Below are positions 62,521 to 64,000 of a DNA stretch of 64,000 bases, one piece after another. The notes under the pieces were generated by a model. It saw only the letters and a program-made list of their open reading frames with translations. It had not been told where the DNA came from and did no database searches. The position numbers were made by a program, and so were the translations under genes. Within the stretch, counting starts at the first letter, position 1. Each line of letters opens with the position of its first letter. The DNA lies in assembly GCA_946699065.1 (NCBI GenBank), contig CAMPDV010000275.1, positions 1 through 64,000 on the forward strand, read 5' to 3'. Source of the DNA: Loxodes magnus (taxonomy: Eukaryota; Ciliophora; Karyorelictea; Loxodida; Loxodidae).

Positions 62521-64000
62521 AAAACTTTAAATTAGCGAATTGTCAGTTAAATCTGCCATTAATCTCAAAAATGAACTATTAATCTAGTCGAAAATACAGG
62601 TTAAATTGAGCAAATAAGTAATTAGAAGAGGAAAGGATTAAATTAATTTTTGCAAGATCAAAAAAATTAAATTTTCAAATTTGTTAAAAATATTAAGTTC
62701 TATTCTACTTAATTTTAATAAATATATTTAGTTAAGATATATCACTCAAAGTTCTCTTATCTTAAAAAGTAGAGATAATTAATTAAAATATAATAAAAAG
62801 ATAACTTAAGCCTTTTAACAAGATGATAGAATAAATAAAGAAAATAAAAAAATAAAGCTAGTGAGCATTTAAAATAATAAAAAACTGAAAAATATTAATA
62901 TTTACTTTTAATATTTATAAAAGTATTTTATGGTTTGATATTATATTTAAATCATTTATAATATAATATTTAATTACTTTATTTGTTCGAAAGATATTAT
63001 AAATTGCGGTTAAAAATTATAGAATTATTATATAAATATTAATAATTTAGAAGAAAGTTACTAGTTCTATTAATATGTTTTATTAGTAGTTTAATTAATA
63101 ACAAGATAGATAACTAATTAATCAGAATTAGTCTTTTATCTTTTATTTTAATTTATGAGTCTAAATTAAAAAAGTGTTTATTTTTAAATGTAAAATTAAT
63201 TAAATCTGACTAGAATTTAATTATCATATAATATAAAGTAATATATTATTTCTAGGCTAAGTATCTATGTTTTAGCATAATAATCAAAAAATGTAGAATA
63301 AGTTTTATATACTAGCATATTTATTTTTTCTTTCATTAATCTTTAAATAAATCTGGAGAAAGAAATAAGTTGCAAGATTAACTATAAGACAGGTAAAATA
63401 GTTAGGAGGGTAAATAATTAAACTAACAAATAAACTTTTACTTTTAAATAAAAAGGCAAATTATACTAATGATTATTAAATTTACATTCCATTTAATCTA
63501 TGAAACATTGTATTTTAAATATAATATAATTAAAAGTGATAAAGTATTATAACATTTATAAACTATAATTTTTAAATAAATTATTTTTGTTTATGAATAT
63601 AAAGTGTATATATATATAATATTTGTGATATATTGCATATAGTTAAAAATTAAAGTTAATTATCTTTGATGGTAAAAAGAATTAATTTTATATATTTATA
63701 CTATAATAAAGTAATATAAAATTAAAATTAATTAAATATAATAATTTAAATCTTATTAATATCTTCTTTTTTAATACTAAGATTTACTTTATTTCCTCAC
63801 TCATTTTTTTGTATTTTTATTAATATAATAAAGCTAATATAATTTATATTTATTTTATAATATAGATAATTATAATAATAAAAAATTAGCAGTTATTGTA
63901 AATTCTAGTTTAAAATTAAGTAACAAGTAACTATCATTTTTAAATAGGATACATAAATTTTATACTTTCTTTAATTTCTAATTATATCTTAAAATAATAT
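62521..64000. other. AT-rich spacer
   Basis: Very AT-rich sequence with no recognisable gene, RNA or repeat, probably including the 5' flank of the minus-strand LRR gene. Confidence 0.5.

Noticed and set aside
1-64000. Tetrahymena- or Paramecium-type code (TAR=Gln, TGA only stop)
   Set aside because: Internal TGA occurs at invariant Trp positions in two intact WD40 genes and in all LINE copies, with TGG/TGA exchange at one site.
1-64000. LTR retroelements, Polinton-like elements, CRISPR arrays, rRNA or tRNA genes
   Set aside because: No long terminal repeats flank a coding element, no capsid, protease, integrase or protein-primed polymerase motif was seen, there are no regularly spaced short repeats, and no cloverleaf or box B pattern held up on inspection.

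Overview
ORGANISM AND CODE. The window is very AT-rich nuclear DNA of a ciliate, and the sequence itself shows the genetic code. TAA and TAG fall where glutamine is required (the LQET endonuclease motif, the LQG reverse-transcriptase motif, WD40 blades). TGA falls where tryptophan is required (KIW of WD40 blades, the NYRP-type and ADD blocks of reverse transcriptases). TGA also stands exactly where the best genes end. UAR=Gln with UGA=Trp-or-stop is the code described for karyorelictean ciliates (Loxodes type); Condylostoma is a less good alternative. Read with the standard code there is no frame longer than about 100 codons, which is why conventional gene calls fail here. With this code almost every frame is open, so only frames supported by motifs, by paralogues, or by exon sums that stay in frame deserve trust. 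All reading was by eye and no search was run.

LAYOUT. 0-4.2 kb: a 0.4-kb repeat, a damaged zinc-knuckle gene (-) and a complete-looking zinc-knuckle gene (+) with a 40-nt intron. 4.15-11.3 kb: first copy of a 7.2-kb segmental duplication carrying a seven-bladed WD40 gene (-) with a 28-nt intron. 11.4-11.7 kb: tail of a LINE. 12.5-16.0 kb: hypothetical genes, including a 224-residue membrane protein (-) with a 61-nt intron. 16.8-19.5 kb: two LINE tails facing each other. 20-22 kb: a 68-codon ORF and a third zinc-knuckle-family gene (-). 24.2-31.4 kb: a LINE that looks whole, one uninterrupted 2145-codon frame with zinc knuckle, coiled coil, APE endonuclease and reverse transcriptase. 31.7-42.5 kb: further LINE copies in stages of decay, plus the second copy of the 0.4-kb repeat. 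42.58-49.8 kb: second copy of the WD40 duplication. 50-53 kb: poorly resolved. 53.4-55.8 kb: LINE tail, decayed beta-helix fragment, fourth zinc-knuckle gene. 57.3-62.5 kb: a long minus-strand gene with leucine-rich repeats. The rest is AT-rich DNA in which I see nothing.

HOW IT FITS TOGETHER. Two kinds of DNA alternate: AT-rich retrotransposon debris and spacer, and GC-richer islands with host-like genes. At least nine LINE copies of several subfamilies are present, mostly 5'-truncated, as expected for target-primed reverse transcription. The zinc-knuckle genes resemble LINE ORF1 or Gag proteins, but they stand alone, two have a short GT...AG intron, and none is followed by a reverse transcriptase. 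The WD40 duplication shows patchy divergence: parts of its non-coding DNA look identical between copies while the two intact WD40 genes differ at many positions.
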